From an uncultured Eubacteriales bacterium (GTDB taxonomy: Bacteria > Bacillota > Clostridia > Oscillospirales > CAG-272): a DNA stretch of 64,000 nt. Under the pieces are notes generated by a model. The model worked only from the letters and a program-made list of their open reading frames with translations, was not told the DNA's origin and did no database searches. Shown here piece by piece: positions 16,763 through 25,801 of this stretch (within the stretch, counting starts at the first letter, position 1; every line of letters starts with the position of its first letter). Made by a program: the position numbers and the translations under genes. The DNA is taken from the NCBI GenBank assembly GCA_934393265.1, contig CAKRQL010000003.1, forward strand, positions 57,101 to 121,100. The letters run 5' to 3'.

Positions 16763-18163
16763 TTAATTCTCCGACGGCGGGGTATACCGGGAGCGGGCGA
16801 GCAGGAGCGAGCGTATGCCGTCGAGGTCTCCCGCGCCCATAAGCACTATCGTGCCGGAGGTTTCGCCCAGTATATAATCCACGGCGCGATATGGGTCATT
16901 TTCATACACGCCATGGCACTTATCGGCGAGAACGCGCCCGCTCACCCCCTCTATCGGTTTTTCGCGCGCCGGGTATATCGGCGTTATGAGTGTGGGGACG
17001 GTTGAGAGGACGGCGGCAAAGTCCTCCATGAGCGCGGCAGTGCGGCTGTATGTATGGGGAGCAAATACCGCGACCGGTGGTGTGCCGTACATTTTACGAA
17101 GGGTCTCAAGGGTGCATTTCATCTCCTCCGGGTGATGAGCATAATCGTAATAGACATCGCGCTCCCCTACCCTGCATATACGGGAGAGGCGGCGCGGCAG
17201 GGCGCGGAAAGAGGAGAGGGCGGCGCACATCCCCTCCGTCGGCTCACAAATCGCGCAGGCGGTCGAAAGCGCGGCGGCGGCATCACGCATATTGTGCTCT
17301 CCGGGCACTGAAAGTGATACACGCCCCACCCTGTTCGCCATATATGACAGTGTAAAGGAATAGTACCCTCCGCACTCCTGCACGTCAGTTATCCGGCAGT
17401 CGCACCTGACGCCGTAGCCGTAGGTTATGCGCCGTGTGCCGGGCTTTATAAAATCCGCGAGCCATCCGTCCCACTCCGGAATTACGGCGGCACCGGGGGC
17501 GGCGGCGACGTACTCGGAAAACGAGCGGCGCACGGCGGATATATCGGCAAACCAATCCGGGTGATCGTACGAGACATTAGTAACCGTCGCGACGGTCGGG
17601 GACATGCGGAGAAAGGAGTCGAGATACTCGCAAGCCTCAAAAATAAGCGTATCGGAGCCCCCGGGAGTATAGCCGAGCCCGCCCTGGAGCTCTGCCCCGC
17701 AGAGAACGGTAGGCTGCTCTCCCGCGGCGGCAAGAGCGGCGGCGGTCATTGCGGTAACGGTACTCTTCCCGTGTGTCCCGGAAATGCCGACGGAGCGTCG
17801 GTAGCGCGGGGAAAGGAGCCCTATAAGCTGTGCCCTCGATATCGTCGGTATGCCTGCGGTGCGCGCGGCTACGACCTCGGGATCGTCCGGCGTCACAGCC
17901 GACGTATAGACGAGGAGATCGGATGCCATGGCGGAGCGCGGAAAATGACCCGCGCGGGCGTCTATACCGCGCAGGCGCAGGGCGGAAAGGCGCGCCCCCT
18001 CCTCTCTGTCCGAGCCCGCGACGCGGTAGCCGAGCTCCCGGCAGAGGCAGGCGAGAGATGAGACTGAGACTCCGCCTATCCCGGTGAACCATATAAAAGC
18101 GCACGGCGAGCGGAGCGCGCGCTCTGCCTCCGGGGTTGCCTTATCGTTATGTAAAATCGGCAT
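16763..18163 (-). CDS. murC: UDP-N-acetylmuramate--L-alanine ligase
   Basis: 466 residues. It adds L-Ala to UDP-MurNAc, the first amino-acid step of peptidoglycan synthesis in the cytoplasm. Visible motifs are the N-terminal GIGGVSVSSLA nucleotide-binding loop (about 28), the ATP loop GTHGKSTVT (about 128), EACEY (about 175), NVSYDHPDWF (about 198), and the C-terminal YDYAHHPEE and APHTYSRT blocks of Mur ligases. GIGGIGMS of the family reads GIGGVSVS here. The AAGGA site lies 13 bases from the ATG, rather far, but no better in-frame start is seen. Confidence 0.94.
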   Translation of the reverse strand: MPILHNDKATPEAERALRSPCAFIWFTGIGGVSVSSLACLCRELGYRVAGSDREEGARLSALRLRGIDARAGHFPRSAMASDLLVYTSAVTPDDPEVVAARTAGIPTISRAQLIGLLSPRYRRSVGISGTHGKSTVTAMTAAALAAAGEQPTVLCGAELQGGLGYTPGGSDTLIFEACEYLDSFLRMSPTVATVTNVSYDHPDWFADISAVRRSFSEYVAAAPGAAVIPEWDGWLADFIKPGTRRITYGYGVRCDCRITDVQECGGYYSFTLSYMANRVGRVSLSVPGEHNMRDAAAALSTACAICEPTEGMCAALSSFRALPRRLSRICRVGERDVYYDYAHHPEEMKCTLETLRKMYGTPPVAVFAPHTYSRTAALMEDFAAVLSTVPTLITPIYPAREKPIEGVSGRVLADKCHGVYENDPYRAVDYILGETSGTIVLMGAGDLDGIRSLLLARSRYTPPSEN

Positions 18164-18185
18164 AATGTGCTATAATTCCTTGTAT

Positions 18186-18215
18186 ATTATACATTTTTTG
18201 CGTGTTTGTTTTCAA
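18186..18215 (-). promoter_or_regulatory. Probable sigma-A promoter for murC
   Basis: TTGAAA (18215-18210), 18-base spacer, TATAAT (18191-18186). It predicts a very short leader (about 16 bases). Confidence 0.55.
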
Positions 18216-18326
18216 AAAAGAAACAATTATTTCAAATATTTTCTTTTTATCTCATGAATATTTTTCACAAACACCCTGTATAATATATTCACCTCACGGA
18301 AAAACATTACAGCAGGAGAACACATT

Positions 18327-18644
18327 ATGAAAATTACGGACATCAAAATCAGAAAGTTCTTTGACGAGGGTCCCATGAAAGCCATCGTTTCGGTCACGTT
18401 TGACGACTGTCTCGCTGTCCATGACATAAAGGTCATATATGCAAGAGACAGATTTTTCATCGTCATGCCCTCGAGAAAAAATCCCGACGGATCCTACAGG
18501 GACATTGTTCATCCCATAAATTCCGGATTCCGCACCGAGCTTGAGAATGCGGTCATCGACGCCTACAACGTACAGCTCGTCGCCGCGCAGCATGACGCCG
18601 CAGATGAAGCCGCCACAGATGACGGAGTCACCGCTATTGTCTGA
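18327..18644 (+). CDS. spoVG: Septation/sporulation regulator SpoVG
   Basis: 105 residues. The N-terminus KITDIKIRKF, the FVMPSRK-type core (here IVMPSRKNPDGSYRDIVHPI) and a C-terminal helix match SpoVG, an RNA-binding regulator conserved in Firmicutes. The last ~20 residues are Ala/Asp-rich and variable. A GGAG site precedes the ATG by eight bases, and a perfect TATAAT lies at 18279-18284 but without a good -35, which would allow an alternative sigma factor. It is alone on its strand and ends in a terminator. Confidence 0.95.
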   Translation: MKITDIKIRKFFDEGPMKAIVSVTFDDCLAVHDIKVIYARDRFFIVMPSRKNPDGSYRDIVHPINSGFRTELENAVIDAYNVQLVAAQHDAADEAATDDGVTAIV

Positions 18645-18668
18645 CACTCTTTTCTTGTGTTAATACAC

Positions 18669-18709
18669 GAACCGGGTCACACGCATATCGCGTGACCCGG
18701 TTCTTTTTA
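18669..18709. terminator. Bidirectional terminator between spoVG and the coiled-coil gene
   Basis: Perfect 12-bp stem (GAACCGGGTCAC with GTGACCCGGTTC) followed by TTTTT on the plus side. Confidence 0.88.
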
Positions 18710-18745
18710 TGCTTTTTACGCAGTCATACGGAGGGGGGGCACCGC

Positions 18746-20323
18746 TCACTGAGCGGCTCCCTCTGCAGAGGTCTCCTCCGCAGGAGTCTCTTCCTTTGCC
18801 GCGGCGACGGCCTTGGCCGTTCCCTGCTTCTTCGCCGCCTGCTTTTCAGCCATTGCGCGGCTCTCGCGAAGAACCTGCTTATTCGCCGATGCGACCTCAC
18901 GCTGAATAGCGTTTACCTCCGACTGCATACCCGCAAGCTCTCTCTGCGCCGCCGCAGTCTTCGTGCTGTTCTGTATAATGGTCTGCTGTGAGTTTATCAG
19001 CTCCTTCTGAGTCTGTATTACCGACTTCATTGCGTCGCCGAGCGCGCGCTGTGTATCTATTACGGCATTCTGCTGTTCGGTCATCGCGCTCTGCGCCTCT
19101 GCGGTCTGCTTCTGCTTTTCGACGACAGCCTTTTGCGTCTCGGTTGCGACGGTCTGTGCCTCGGCTACCTTGCCCTGCTCGTCTGCGACCATTCTCTGCT
19201 GTACCTGTATACCCTGCTGTTCTCTTGCGGTAAGACGCTGAAGGTCGTTTGTGGTCTTCTGGGCGTCGTTTATCTCCTTCTGTCTCGCGCTTATCTCTGC
19301 GAGGGCGGCGGAGGTCTCCTGTATGCTCTTTGTCAGCTCGGTCAGCGTGCGGACAAGTCCGGCAAGCTTATCGGCTACGTACTTCTCGTCCTCGGTGACC
19401 TTATCGCGAAGCCTTGCCACTCCGTCAGACTCGGTATACGCGGGCTGTGCCGCGGGAGCAACCGGGGCCGCGGGCATGCGGTACTCGTTTATAAATGCGG
19501 TGAATTTTTTCTCAAAAGCCGCGCCGACCTTTACTATTGCCTCGTCAACCGCGCGCTGTACGCTGTCGGTCACATCTATTGCCGAGACGCGGACATCCGG
19601 CTGCATCTGGCGGCAGACCTGCTGATTCTGCACCGGCTGTGCCGGGACGTACATTACCTGCGGCGCCTGCGGTATGTACTGTGCGCCGGGGTACATCTGC
19701 GGCTGTGCGGCGTAATAATCCGGTCTCGCGGGCTCCTGTTGTCCCGGATTTTCCGCGGGCTTCACGGGCTCTGCCGGCGTATCCTCTGCCGCGGGGGTCT
19801 CCTCGGTTGCCTCCGCCGTTGCGGGCTCTTCAGGCACTTCCGGCTCTTCCTGCCCGGCAGCGCGGGTATCGGGCTCAGGCAGACCGCCGGATAATTTCTG
19901 CTCTATACCATATACCTCGGCAGACGCAGAGCGAATGGCTCCGCTCTTCTCGCTCTCCGCCTTTGCCGCTTTTTTCGGCGATGATGAGCCCTCGCACTCC
20001 ACGAGTGCGGAATAGGCGTCATCGAGGGCGGCGATGGCGTTGCACACAGCCTCGCGGGCAGAGAGAAGCTTTATCCTGTTATCGGCGAGCTCCTGCATTA
20101 CCTCCGTAAGTCTTGCCTCGGTTTTAGCATTATTCTTCTTAGCGAACGCCCGGTCTGCAGCGTCGGACTTTTCCTTTGCCTCGTTATATGGCTTTACACA
20201 CGCGCGATAAGCGTTCAGCGCGAGCTTTAGCTGCTGTCCCGCGCGGGCCATTGCGGCGCGGCACTCTTTCGTATTCATAGGCTTCTTCGTAGCCACATCT
20301 TCGTAAACACGGGTTGCATCCAT
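18746..20323 (-). CDS. Large Gln/Ala-rich coiled-coil protein of unknown function
   Basis: 525 residues, no signal peptide, no membrane segment. An N-terminal helical part (about 1-120) is followed by a Pro/Glu/Ala-rich linker (about 150-215), a Gln/Pro/Tyr-rich stretch (about 215-245), and a long helical region (about 295-495) dominated by Q-K, T-Q-K and A-E-A-Q heptad-like repeats, then a charged Ala/Glu tail. The composition suggests a long cytoplasmic coiled coil with a flexible hinge. I do not recognise a family. It has its own good promoter and terminator, so it is a stand-alone gene. Confidence 0.85.
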   Translation of the reverse strand: MDATRVYEDVATKKPMNTKECRAAMARAGQQLKLALNAYRACVKPYNEAKEKSDAADRAFAKKNNAKTEARLTEVMQELADNRIKLLSAREAVCNAIAALDDAYSALVECEGSSSPKKAAKAESEKSGAIRSASAEVYGIEQKLSGGLPEPDTRAAGQEEPEVPEEPATAEATEETPAAEDTPAEPVKPAENPGQQEPARPDYYAAQPQMYPGAQYIPQAPQVMYVPAQPVQNQQVCRQMQPDVRVSAIDVTDSVQRAVDEAIVKVGAAFEKKFTAFINEYRMPAAPVAPAAQPAYTESDGVARLRDKVTEDEKYVADKLAGLVRTLTELTKSIQETSAALAEISARQKEINDAQKTTNDLQRLTAREQQGIQVQQRMVADEQGKVAEAQTVATETQKAVVEKQKQTAEAQSAMTEQQNAVIDTQRALGDAMKSVIQTQKELINSQQTIIQNSTKTAAAQRELAGMQSEVNAIQREVASANKQVLRESRAMAEKQAAKKQGTAKAVAAAKEETPAEETSAEGAAQ

Positions 20324-20385
20324 GGAAAACCAGCTTTCTCCGCGCGGGCGCGGCAGTATTTTGGTATTATCGTAACACTGTAAGT

Positions 20386-20415
20386 ATTATATCAAAAAGC
20401 CACCGTCGGCGTCAA
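20386..20415 (-). promoter_or_regulatory. Sigma-A promoter for the coiled-coil gene
   Basis: TTGACG (20415-20410), 18-base spacer, TATAAT (20391-20386). Confidence 0.8.
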
Positions 20416-20688
20416 GGGGTTTCGGAAAAAATGCAACTGCGGCGGGATTTTCCCCGATTTTGCGGCGCGGGCAATGCTTTGACGATACCTTACCGTTTTG
20501 CCCGTCAGGCGAAACGGCAGTTTTTCCGGATAGTGAAATAATGGTGTTTATCAAAGAAAAAGCTCGCATAAAGTGCGGTTTTTCGGAATTTTTGCGCGAA
20601 AAATATTTGAGTATGGTATTTTGCGGAGAGAAAGCGCGGAAAAAGGACGTCCGGTAAATGCCGGGCAAAAAAGGGTGAGAAGTCATAA
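20416..20688. other. Intergenic stretch with no supported gene
   Basis: About 270 bases between the coiled-coil promoter and the terminator of the LRR gene. It is richer in A/T runs than its surroundings and holds only short frames without ribosome sites. I see no RNA gene or repeat. Confidence 0.6.
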
Positions 20689-20734
20689 AAAAGCGGTTGC
20701 CGGAGCCCGCTGTGGGGCAAAAGCAACCGCTTTT
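20689..20734 (-). terminator. Terminator of the BspA-like lipoprotein gene
   Basis: Perfect 12-bp outer stem (AAAAGCGGTTGC with GCAACCGCTTTT) with a T-run on the minus side. Confidence 0.85.
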
Positions 20735-20781
20735 CTTTCAAAAAATAGTGTCTACGGCATCGGCAGGCAGTTACGATCCTG

Positions 20782-23700
20782 TCAGCCTGTGACGCTCATA
20801 TCATACTTTGACCATGTCCGTATGTTCTGCGCAGTATATGTCGTATCCTTAAGGAACGCAAGGAGCGTCGTGCCGTTGCCCTTCGTTTTTGTAAGGGCGG
20901 TGCTGCCAATCGGCGCGGCAGACCAGACGGCAACGTAACCGTCCGGAAGAATGACGCTCTCTATCGCGCTGTTCTCTATCGCCGAGGATGAAAGAGTGAG
21001 CATCTGAATATTCTCGCCGAAGTCAACGGTGCGGAGCGATGTGCAGCCGTAGAAGGTACCGGCGCTCAGGTCAAGGGTCATGGAGGAGAAGGTCACCTTT
21101 GTAAGCGCGTCACAGCCGCGGAAGGCACCTACGCCGCCGCCATTTCCTGCGGCACCGATATAGGTTACGCTCTTTTCATCGACCGTCGCGGGAACGGTTA
21201 TCTCCGTCGCCGTGCCTATATAGCGGATAAGCGAGATGTTATAGGGTCCGCCGCTCAGACTGTCCTGGCGGAATATCAGCCCGTCATCGGTGATTGTCAC
21301 GTTCGTGTAATAGTAGGCGTTTCCGGTATTCGCAGGAGCCTTTTCCGGCTGTCCCTCAATGTAGATTTCCATTGAGTCTGTATAGTCATTAAAGCTGTTC
21401 TTGCCGAAGTCGGTAACGCTCGCGGGAATTATGAGTATTCTTGCGTTGCCTGTTTTGGCGAGCGCGGAATCCGCAATTCTCGTTGTACCCTCGCGCATAC
21501 GGGCTACTCTTCCGGCGTCAGGCGCGAAGCCGGTCACCGTCGTGCCGATGTACATATACGCGCCGTCTGCGGTGCCGCGGTAGAGAGTATTTGCGAACAT
21601 CTCATACGTAAGAGGCGCGGTACCTTCATAATTGAAGCTCTCAAGGGACGTGCAGTTTTTGAAGAGGTCACCGTCAAAGCCCGTGACCGTCGCGGGCACG
21701 GTAATTCCGGTCACGTTGCGGAGATTATCGAGGGCGCCGGAACGGATCCCGGTAACCGGCTTTCCGTCGCAGGTATCGGGGATCACAAGCACGGTATCGG
21801 AGCCGTTATATTTTATGAATTCCGCGGTTGTCTTGCCTACGACGAACTCATAATCGCCGACTGCGCCGGGCTTTCCGCCGTAGGAGAAGTTATCTGCTAT
21901 CCGTGTGGCAAAGCCCTTGGGTTTATTTTCAACATAGGTATACACAAGACGGTTTCTCGCCGCCTCCGGCATATTGCCGTCACAGCCGAACGCCCACGAG
22001 CCGACGGTCACAAGGCTCTCCGGCAGGAGAATCTCGGAGGTCGCCGGGATATTGTGGAATGCATCGGCTCCTATTGTCTCGAGCCCATCCGGGAGGGTCA
22101 GGGCTGTAAGGGACGTCTCCGCAAAAGCACTGTCGCCGATTGTACGGAGGGTCGAGGGGAGCGTTATCCCGGTTATTCCGAGCCCGCAGAACGCATGGTC
22201 GCCTATCGTCGAGAGCCCCTCGTGCAGGGTTATAGCGGTTATCTTTGTATTAAAGAAGGCGTATGCTCCTATCGTACGAAGAGACGTGGAGAGGGTGATC
22301 GACGCGAGGTCGGAATACTTGAATGCTCCCTCTCCTATGCTTTCAACACCGTCCGGGAGTGTAAGTGTTGTTATCTTTGAGCTCAGGAACGCATAATCGC
22401 CTATCTCACGGAGCGAGGACGGGAGAGTCAGCGTTTTGAAGTCGGTTTCATAGAACGCATAAGCGCCTATCACCTCGACGCTGTCGGGGATTACAAAGTT
22501 TTTAAGGTTTGTGCACCCCTCAAATGAGTGCTCGCCTATCTCGCGAAGGTCTGAGGGGAGGGTTATCGAGACGCCGCTAAGCTTTGAGAAATTATGTTTT
22601 CCGAGGGTGGACCCCTCGCCGATCGTGATAGTCTTTACTCTGCTTATATCGCCGAGAGAGTGCTCACCGAGTTTTACATTTTTACCTATTGTGAGCGTCC
22701 CGCTCAGAACAAGCTTATCCGTACTGTACCCGTCGCCGAGTGCCCTGTCGGAAAGCTCTGCGCCGTCGGGAATAACGAGGTTCTTTACAACTATTCCATT
22801 ATCCTCATAAGTGCGACTGTCAAAAGCACCCCTGCCTATCTTTATATCGGTTCCGAGGAAGACTATAGATTTCAAGCACCTGAAATCAAGGGGTGAGTAG
22901 TATGGCTCGCATGCGTAATCGCGCAGCTCGCTCACCGCCGCAGGGAACACGAACTCGGCTACCTTAGCTTCGGTAAGAGCTCTCTGTCCTATGGCATATC
23001 TTCCGCCGCGGAAGCTCTCCGGCAGGAGGTAGGTAACCGATTTCAATAATCCGTCGTCCCCATACAATTTCTGATACGGAGCCGAGTAAAGGACGGGAGT
23101 GCCGTTTTTCTCAACATAGAAGAGGCAATCGCCCTCGTTTACCCACTCGCCGACATCGGCAATCGAGGTGAACTTATATATGTAGCTGAAATCTGTGAGG
23201 TCAACCGACGGCGACAGGCAGATTATCTCCTTTGCCGAGCCGCCGCTGTAATCGTCAAACGCATACTTTTCAAGGGATTTTACACCGGCGGGTATCAGGA
23301 GGCGGCGCAGCTCCCCACACCATTCAAACGCGAAGTTTGCAACCGTGTAGGACTGTTTTCCGCCCTCTGCCGGGTAGCCGTCCGGAAGAATGAGCTCTTT
23401 CATATCGTTCTTTACCCCGGCGTAGCCTATAAGATAACGGGTATACGAGCCCGCGGGGGTCAGAAATACGAAGTCGCGCTCATCGGTCACTACCGTCGGC
23501 GCCTTATCCGGGGTTTCCGGGAGCTCGGTCCTTACGGGCACATATATGCTCGTTCCGTTCAGGGGTACCGAATTTCCTATATCTACTGAGGAAAGATTAT
23601 AAATCACCTGAAGCGAGATACAGTTTTTGAAGAGATACTCGCCGTTATCAATCGATTTTACCGAGGCGGGGATCGTCACGGTACGGAAATTTGCGCAATG

Positions 23701-25110
23701 ATAGAACGCATCGTAGCCTATGGTCTCGAGAGTGTCCGGGAGCGTAATCCCGAGGAGCATGTAATTGTTGCAGAATGTATTGCTCGGGAGCTCACGCAGA
23801 GCGGAGGGTAGGTGTACCTCCATAAGCGAGTAGCAATTTGAGAACACACCTGTGCCGAGGGTAACATTCTCGCCGAGGAAGGTCACCTTATTCAGCGCGG
23901 TACAGTCGGCAAACGCGCTGTCCCCGACTCTCGTAACAGACGCGCCTATCGTAATCTCACGGAGCGAATAGCAGTAATCAAAGGCATAATTCGGTATCTC
24001 GGTAACTCCCGCGGGGATATTTATTGTGCGCAGGCTCTTGCTGTTCTGAAATACGCCGCCGCTAAAGGAAGTAAGACTATTCGGAAGTTCTATCTCCGTC
24101 ATGTTTTCAAGACCGGCATTATAGGAACGACCGCCGAGCGATTCGATTCTCTTTACGCCCTCGCCTATCACGACCTTTTCAACCGAGGAGTTAGCGGTTA
24201 TCGACACCTCCTCGACGCCGGAGACGGTTATCTTTTTAAGTCCCGCAATCTTCCATGCGTAGATACTTATCTGCGTCGCGCCGGCATTTACCCACGTTTC
24301 GTCGGCGGTGAGCTCTGTCAGCGGCTCTCCCCCAACCTTTACATTGACATAATCAGCCGCGAATACATCAAGGAGCCGGTTATTAAGTACCGTCGAGAGG
24401 GTGCCGTCCTTGATATTCGCCGTCCCGGCGGTGAATTTATCATCCGGCGTGCTGTCATAGTTCCAGCTGTCCTTTGCCTCGTTATTATAGCAGGAGGCGT
24501 TGTTCTTGCCGAAGGATATTTCCTTTACGCCCGCCGCATTTGCCGCGCGGATAAACGCGGGGGTGAAGCCCGTGACGTCGCTGCCCTCGAAGGTATCGGG
24601 GAGGGTCAGCTCATCGCGCGCCGCAGTCGATACAAGACCGTTTATAACCCAGCTGTAAACTTTATTCGCCTTACCGGCTTCGTATTCGGTATCTTTTTCG
24701 AGATAGTAGAAGGTGCCGTCGTTATAGACGGTGAAGCCGCAGACCGTGCAAGGGTCGCCGTCGTGCTTTCCTATAAGCTCCGGGTTAAATTCATCGCTTT
24801 GCTCAAGATTTGGACCCGGCACATTGTTGAGAATCCGCTGTGCGAGGTTCATGCCGCAGACGGTGCATACTTTTACGTGCCACGTGCTGTTGTATGCCTC
24901 CCACTTTGTGCTCTCGTGCCCGCATTTCTCTGAGTAGCCGCAGATTTTGCAGACGAGGTTGCCGTCCCCGTGCGACTCAAACTCATGCTTTCCGTCCTCG
25001 CACATCTTGTTTCCCCCGCCGCCAAAGCAGGCGACAAGAGAAAACATGCAGAGGAGCACGAGCAGAAAAGCGGAAACAAGCATAACAAGATGTTTTCTTC
25101 CCTGTTTCAT
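20782..25110 (-). CDS. BspA-like leucine-rich repeat lipoprotein
   Basis: 1442 residues. A signal peptide ends in a lipobox (SLVAC, Cys about 28). The N-terminus (about 36-130) holds several C-x-x-C-G pairs of the type seen in the His/Cys-repeat lipoprotein (KICGYS, TVCGMN, TVCGFT). Most of the rest is LRR_5/BspA-type repeats of about 23 residues, with recurring blocks like IGEHSFEGCTNLKNFVIPDS and variants reading L-P-x-x-L-x-x-I-G. In gut Firmicutes such proteins are surface adhesins or binding scaffolds; the ligand cannot be told. It is monocistronic, with its own promoter and terminator. Repeats are of even quality, so no sign of decay. Confidence 0.9.
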   Translation of the reverse strand: MKQGRKHLVMLVSAFLLVLLCMFSLVACFGGGGNKMCEDGKHEFESHGDGNLVCKICGYSEKCGHESTKWEAYNSTWHVKVCTVCGMNLAQRILNNVPGPNLEQSDEFNPELIGKHDGDPCTVCGFTVYNDGTFYYLEKDTEYEAGKANKVYSWVINGLVSTAARDELTLPDTFEGSDVTGFTPAFIRAANAAGVKEISFGKNNASCYNNEAKDSWNYDSTPDDKFTAGTANIKDGTLSTVLNNRLLDVFAADYVNVKVGGEPLTELTADETWVNAGATQISIYAWKIAGLKKITVSGVEEVSITANSSVEKVVIGEGVKRIESLGGRSYNAGLENMTEIELPNSLTSFSGGVFQNSKSLRTINIPAGVTEIPNYAFDYCYSLREITIGASVTRVGDSAFADCTALNKVTFLGENVTLGTGVFSNCYSLMEVHLPSALRELPSNTFCNNYMLLGITLPDTLETIGYDAFYHCANFRTVTIPASVKSIDNGEYLFKNCISLQVIYNLSSVDIGNSVPLNGTSIYVPVRTELPETPDKAPTVVTDERDFVFLTPAGSYTRYLIGYAGVKNDMKELILPDGYPAEGGKQSYTVANFAFEWCGELRRLLIPAGVKSLEKYAFDDYSGGSAKEIICLSPSVDLTDFSYIYKFTSIADVGEWVNEGDCLFYVEKNGTPVLYSAPYQKLYGDDGLLKSVTYLLPESFRGGRYAIGQRALTEAKVAEFVFPAAVSELRDYACEPYYSPLDFRCLKSIVFLGTDIKIGRGAFDSRTYEDNGIVVKNLVIPDGAELSDRALGDGYSTDKLVLSGTLTIGKNVKLGEHSLGDISRVKTITIGEGSTLGKHNFSKLSGVSITLPSDLREIGEHSFEGCTNLKNFVIPDSVEVIGAYAFYETDFKTLTLPSSLREIGDYAFLSSKITTLTLPDGVESIGEGAFKYSDLASITLSTSLRTIGAYAFFNTKITAITLHEGLSTIGDHAFCGLGITGITLPSTLRTIGDSAFAETSLTALTLPDGLETIGADAFHNIPATSEILLPESLVTVGSWAFGCDGNMPEAARNRLVYTYVENKPKGFATRIADNFSYGGKPGAVGDYEFVVGKTTAEFIKYNGSDTVLVIPDTCDGKPVTGIRSGALDNLRNVTGITVPATVTGFDGDLFKNCTSLESFNYEGTAPLTYEMFANTLYRGTADGAYMYIGTTVTGFAPDAGRVARMREGTTRIADSALAKTGNARILIIPASVTDFGKNSFNDYTDSMEIYIEGQPEKAPANTGNAYYYTNVTITDDGLIFRQDSLSGGPYNISLIRYIGTATEITVPATVDEKSVTYIGAAGNGGGVGAFRGCDALTKVTFSSMTLDLSAGTFYGCTSLRTVDFGENIQMLTLSSSAIENSAIESVILPDGYVAVWSAAPIGSTALTKTKGNGTTLLAFLKDTTYTAQNIRTWSKYDMSVTG

Positions 25111-25156
25111 GTTTTTTCTCCTTAGTATATGAATAGTTTATAAAATGCTAACAACT

Positions 25157-25184
25157 ATTATATTCTTTTCGGGCTGTATGTCAA
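25157..25184 (-). promoter_or_regulatory. Sigma-A promoter for the BspA-like gene
   Basis: TTGACA (25184-25179), 16-base spacer, TATAAT (25162-25157); AAGGAG precedes the ATG downstream. Confidence 0.82.
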
Positions 25185-25283
25185 GAGAATTGTAAAAATA
25201 ATTACACAATTCCGGTGAAATGTGTCGGTTTCGCGGCGGCGGGAGAATAATTTCCCCAACGTAAAAAAATCTTGCAAAAGGGG

Positions 25284-25312
25284 TTGACAAACGGGTCTGC
25301 CTCTGTTATAAT
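25284..25312 (+). promoter_or_regulatory. Perfect consensus sigma-A promoter for the tRNA pair
   Basis: TTGACA (25284-25289), exactly 17 bases, TATAAT (25307-25312), ending 16 bases before tRNA-Thr. Confidence 0.92.
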
Positions 25313-25328
25313 AAATGTCGTTCAGCAC

Positions 25329-25403
25329 GCTGGTGTGGCTCAATGGCAGAGCAGCTGATTTGTAATCAGCAGGTTGATGGTTCGACTCCGTTCACCAGCT
25401 CCA
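25329..25403 (+). tRNA. tRNA-Thr (anticodon TGT)
   Basis: The acceptor stem GCTGGTG/CACCAGC, anticodon stem GCTGA/TCAGC with loop TTTGTAA, T-loop GGTTCGACTCC and an encoded CCA are all present. It reads ACA (and other ACN by wobble). It starts a two-tRNA transcript. Confidence 0.96.
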
Positions 25404-25435
25404 CTTGCTAAAAATCATTTTAACATAAATCACAT

Positions 25436-25520
25436 GGGGGAATTCCCGAGCGGCCAAAGGGGGCAGACTGTAAATCTGTTGTCACTGACTTCGCTGGTCC
25501 GAATCCAGCTTCCCCCACCA
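25436..25520 (+). tRNA. tRNA-Tyr (anticodon GTA)
   Basis: Acceptor stem GGGGGAA/TTCCCCC, anticodon loop CTGTAAA, the long variable arm of bacterial tRNA-Tyr, and encoded CCA. It lies 32 bases after tRNA-Thr. Confidence 0.96.
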
Positions 25521-25522
25521 AG

Positions 25523-25554
25523 AAAAGCTCTTGTCCTTTCGGACAAGAGCTTTT
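25523..25554 (+). terminator. Strong hairpin closing the tRNA transcript
   Basis: A perfect 14-bp stem AAAAGCTCTTGTCC / GGACAAGAGCTTTT with a 4-base loop. The T-run is part of the stem. Confidence 0.8.
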
Positions 25555-25765
25555 CAGTTATATTCGCCTTACGGCGAGTTCTATTGCTCCGCAGTGATAT
25601 TCGGCTATCGCCGAGTGGTATTCGCTTCGCGAGTGTTAAGAGGCGAATATAATACCACTGTGAGCGGAGCGAACAATATCACATTGACACTTGTGGCAAT
25701 ATAACACGCCGAGCGGAGCGAGGCATATCACTATGCCGCAAAGCGGCAGTTATATTATAAAGCAG
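25555..25765. repeat. Array of micro-hairpins with a reversal in the middle
   Basis: About 210 non-coding bases composed of short inverted repeats with 3-4-base loops: TCGCC/GGCGA, TCGGC/GCCGA, TTCGC/GCGAG, GCCGC/GCGGC. They are joined by linkers resembling GTKATATT (GTTATATT, GTGATATT, GTGGTATT). From about 25640 the linkers appear in the opposite orientation (AATATAATACCAC, AATATCAC, AATATAAC), so the array is itself roughly an inverted repeat. No open frame or known element is recognised. Confidence 0.7.
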
Positions 25766-25801
25766 CACCGCGGCGCCGGAAATACGGTTGCCGCGGCTTT
25801 T

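Noticed and set aside
20387..20686. Small minus-strand gene in the 20.4-20.7 kb gap
   Set aside because: No ribosome site, and the frame crosses the promoter of the coiled-coil gene and a neighbouring terminator.
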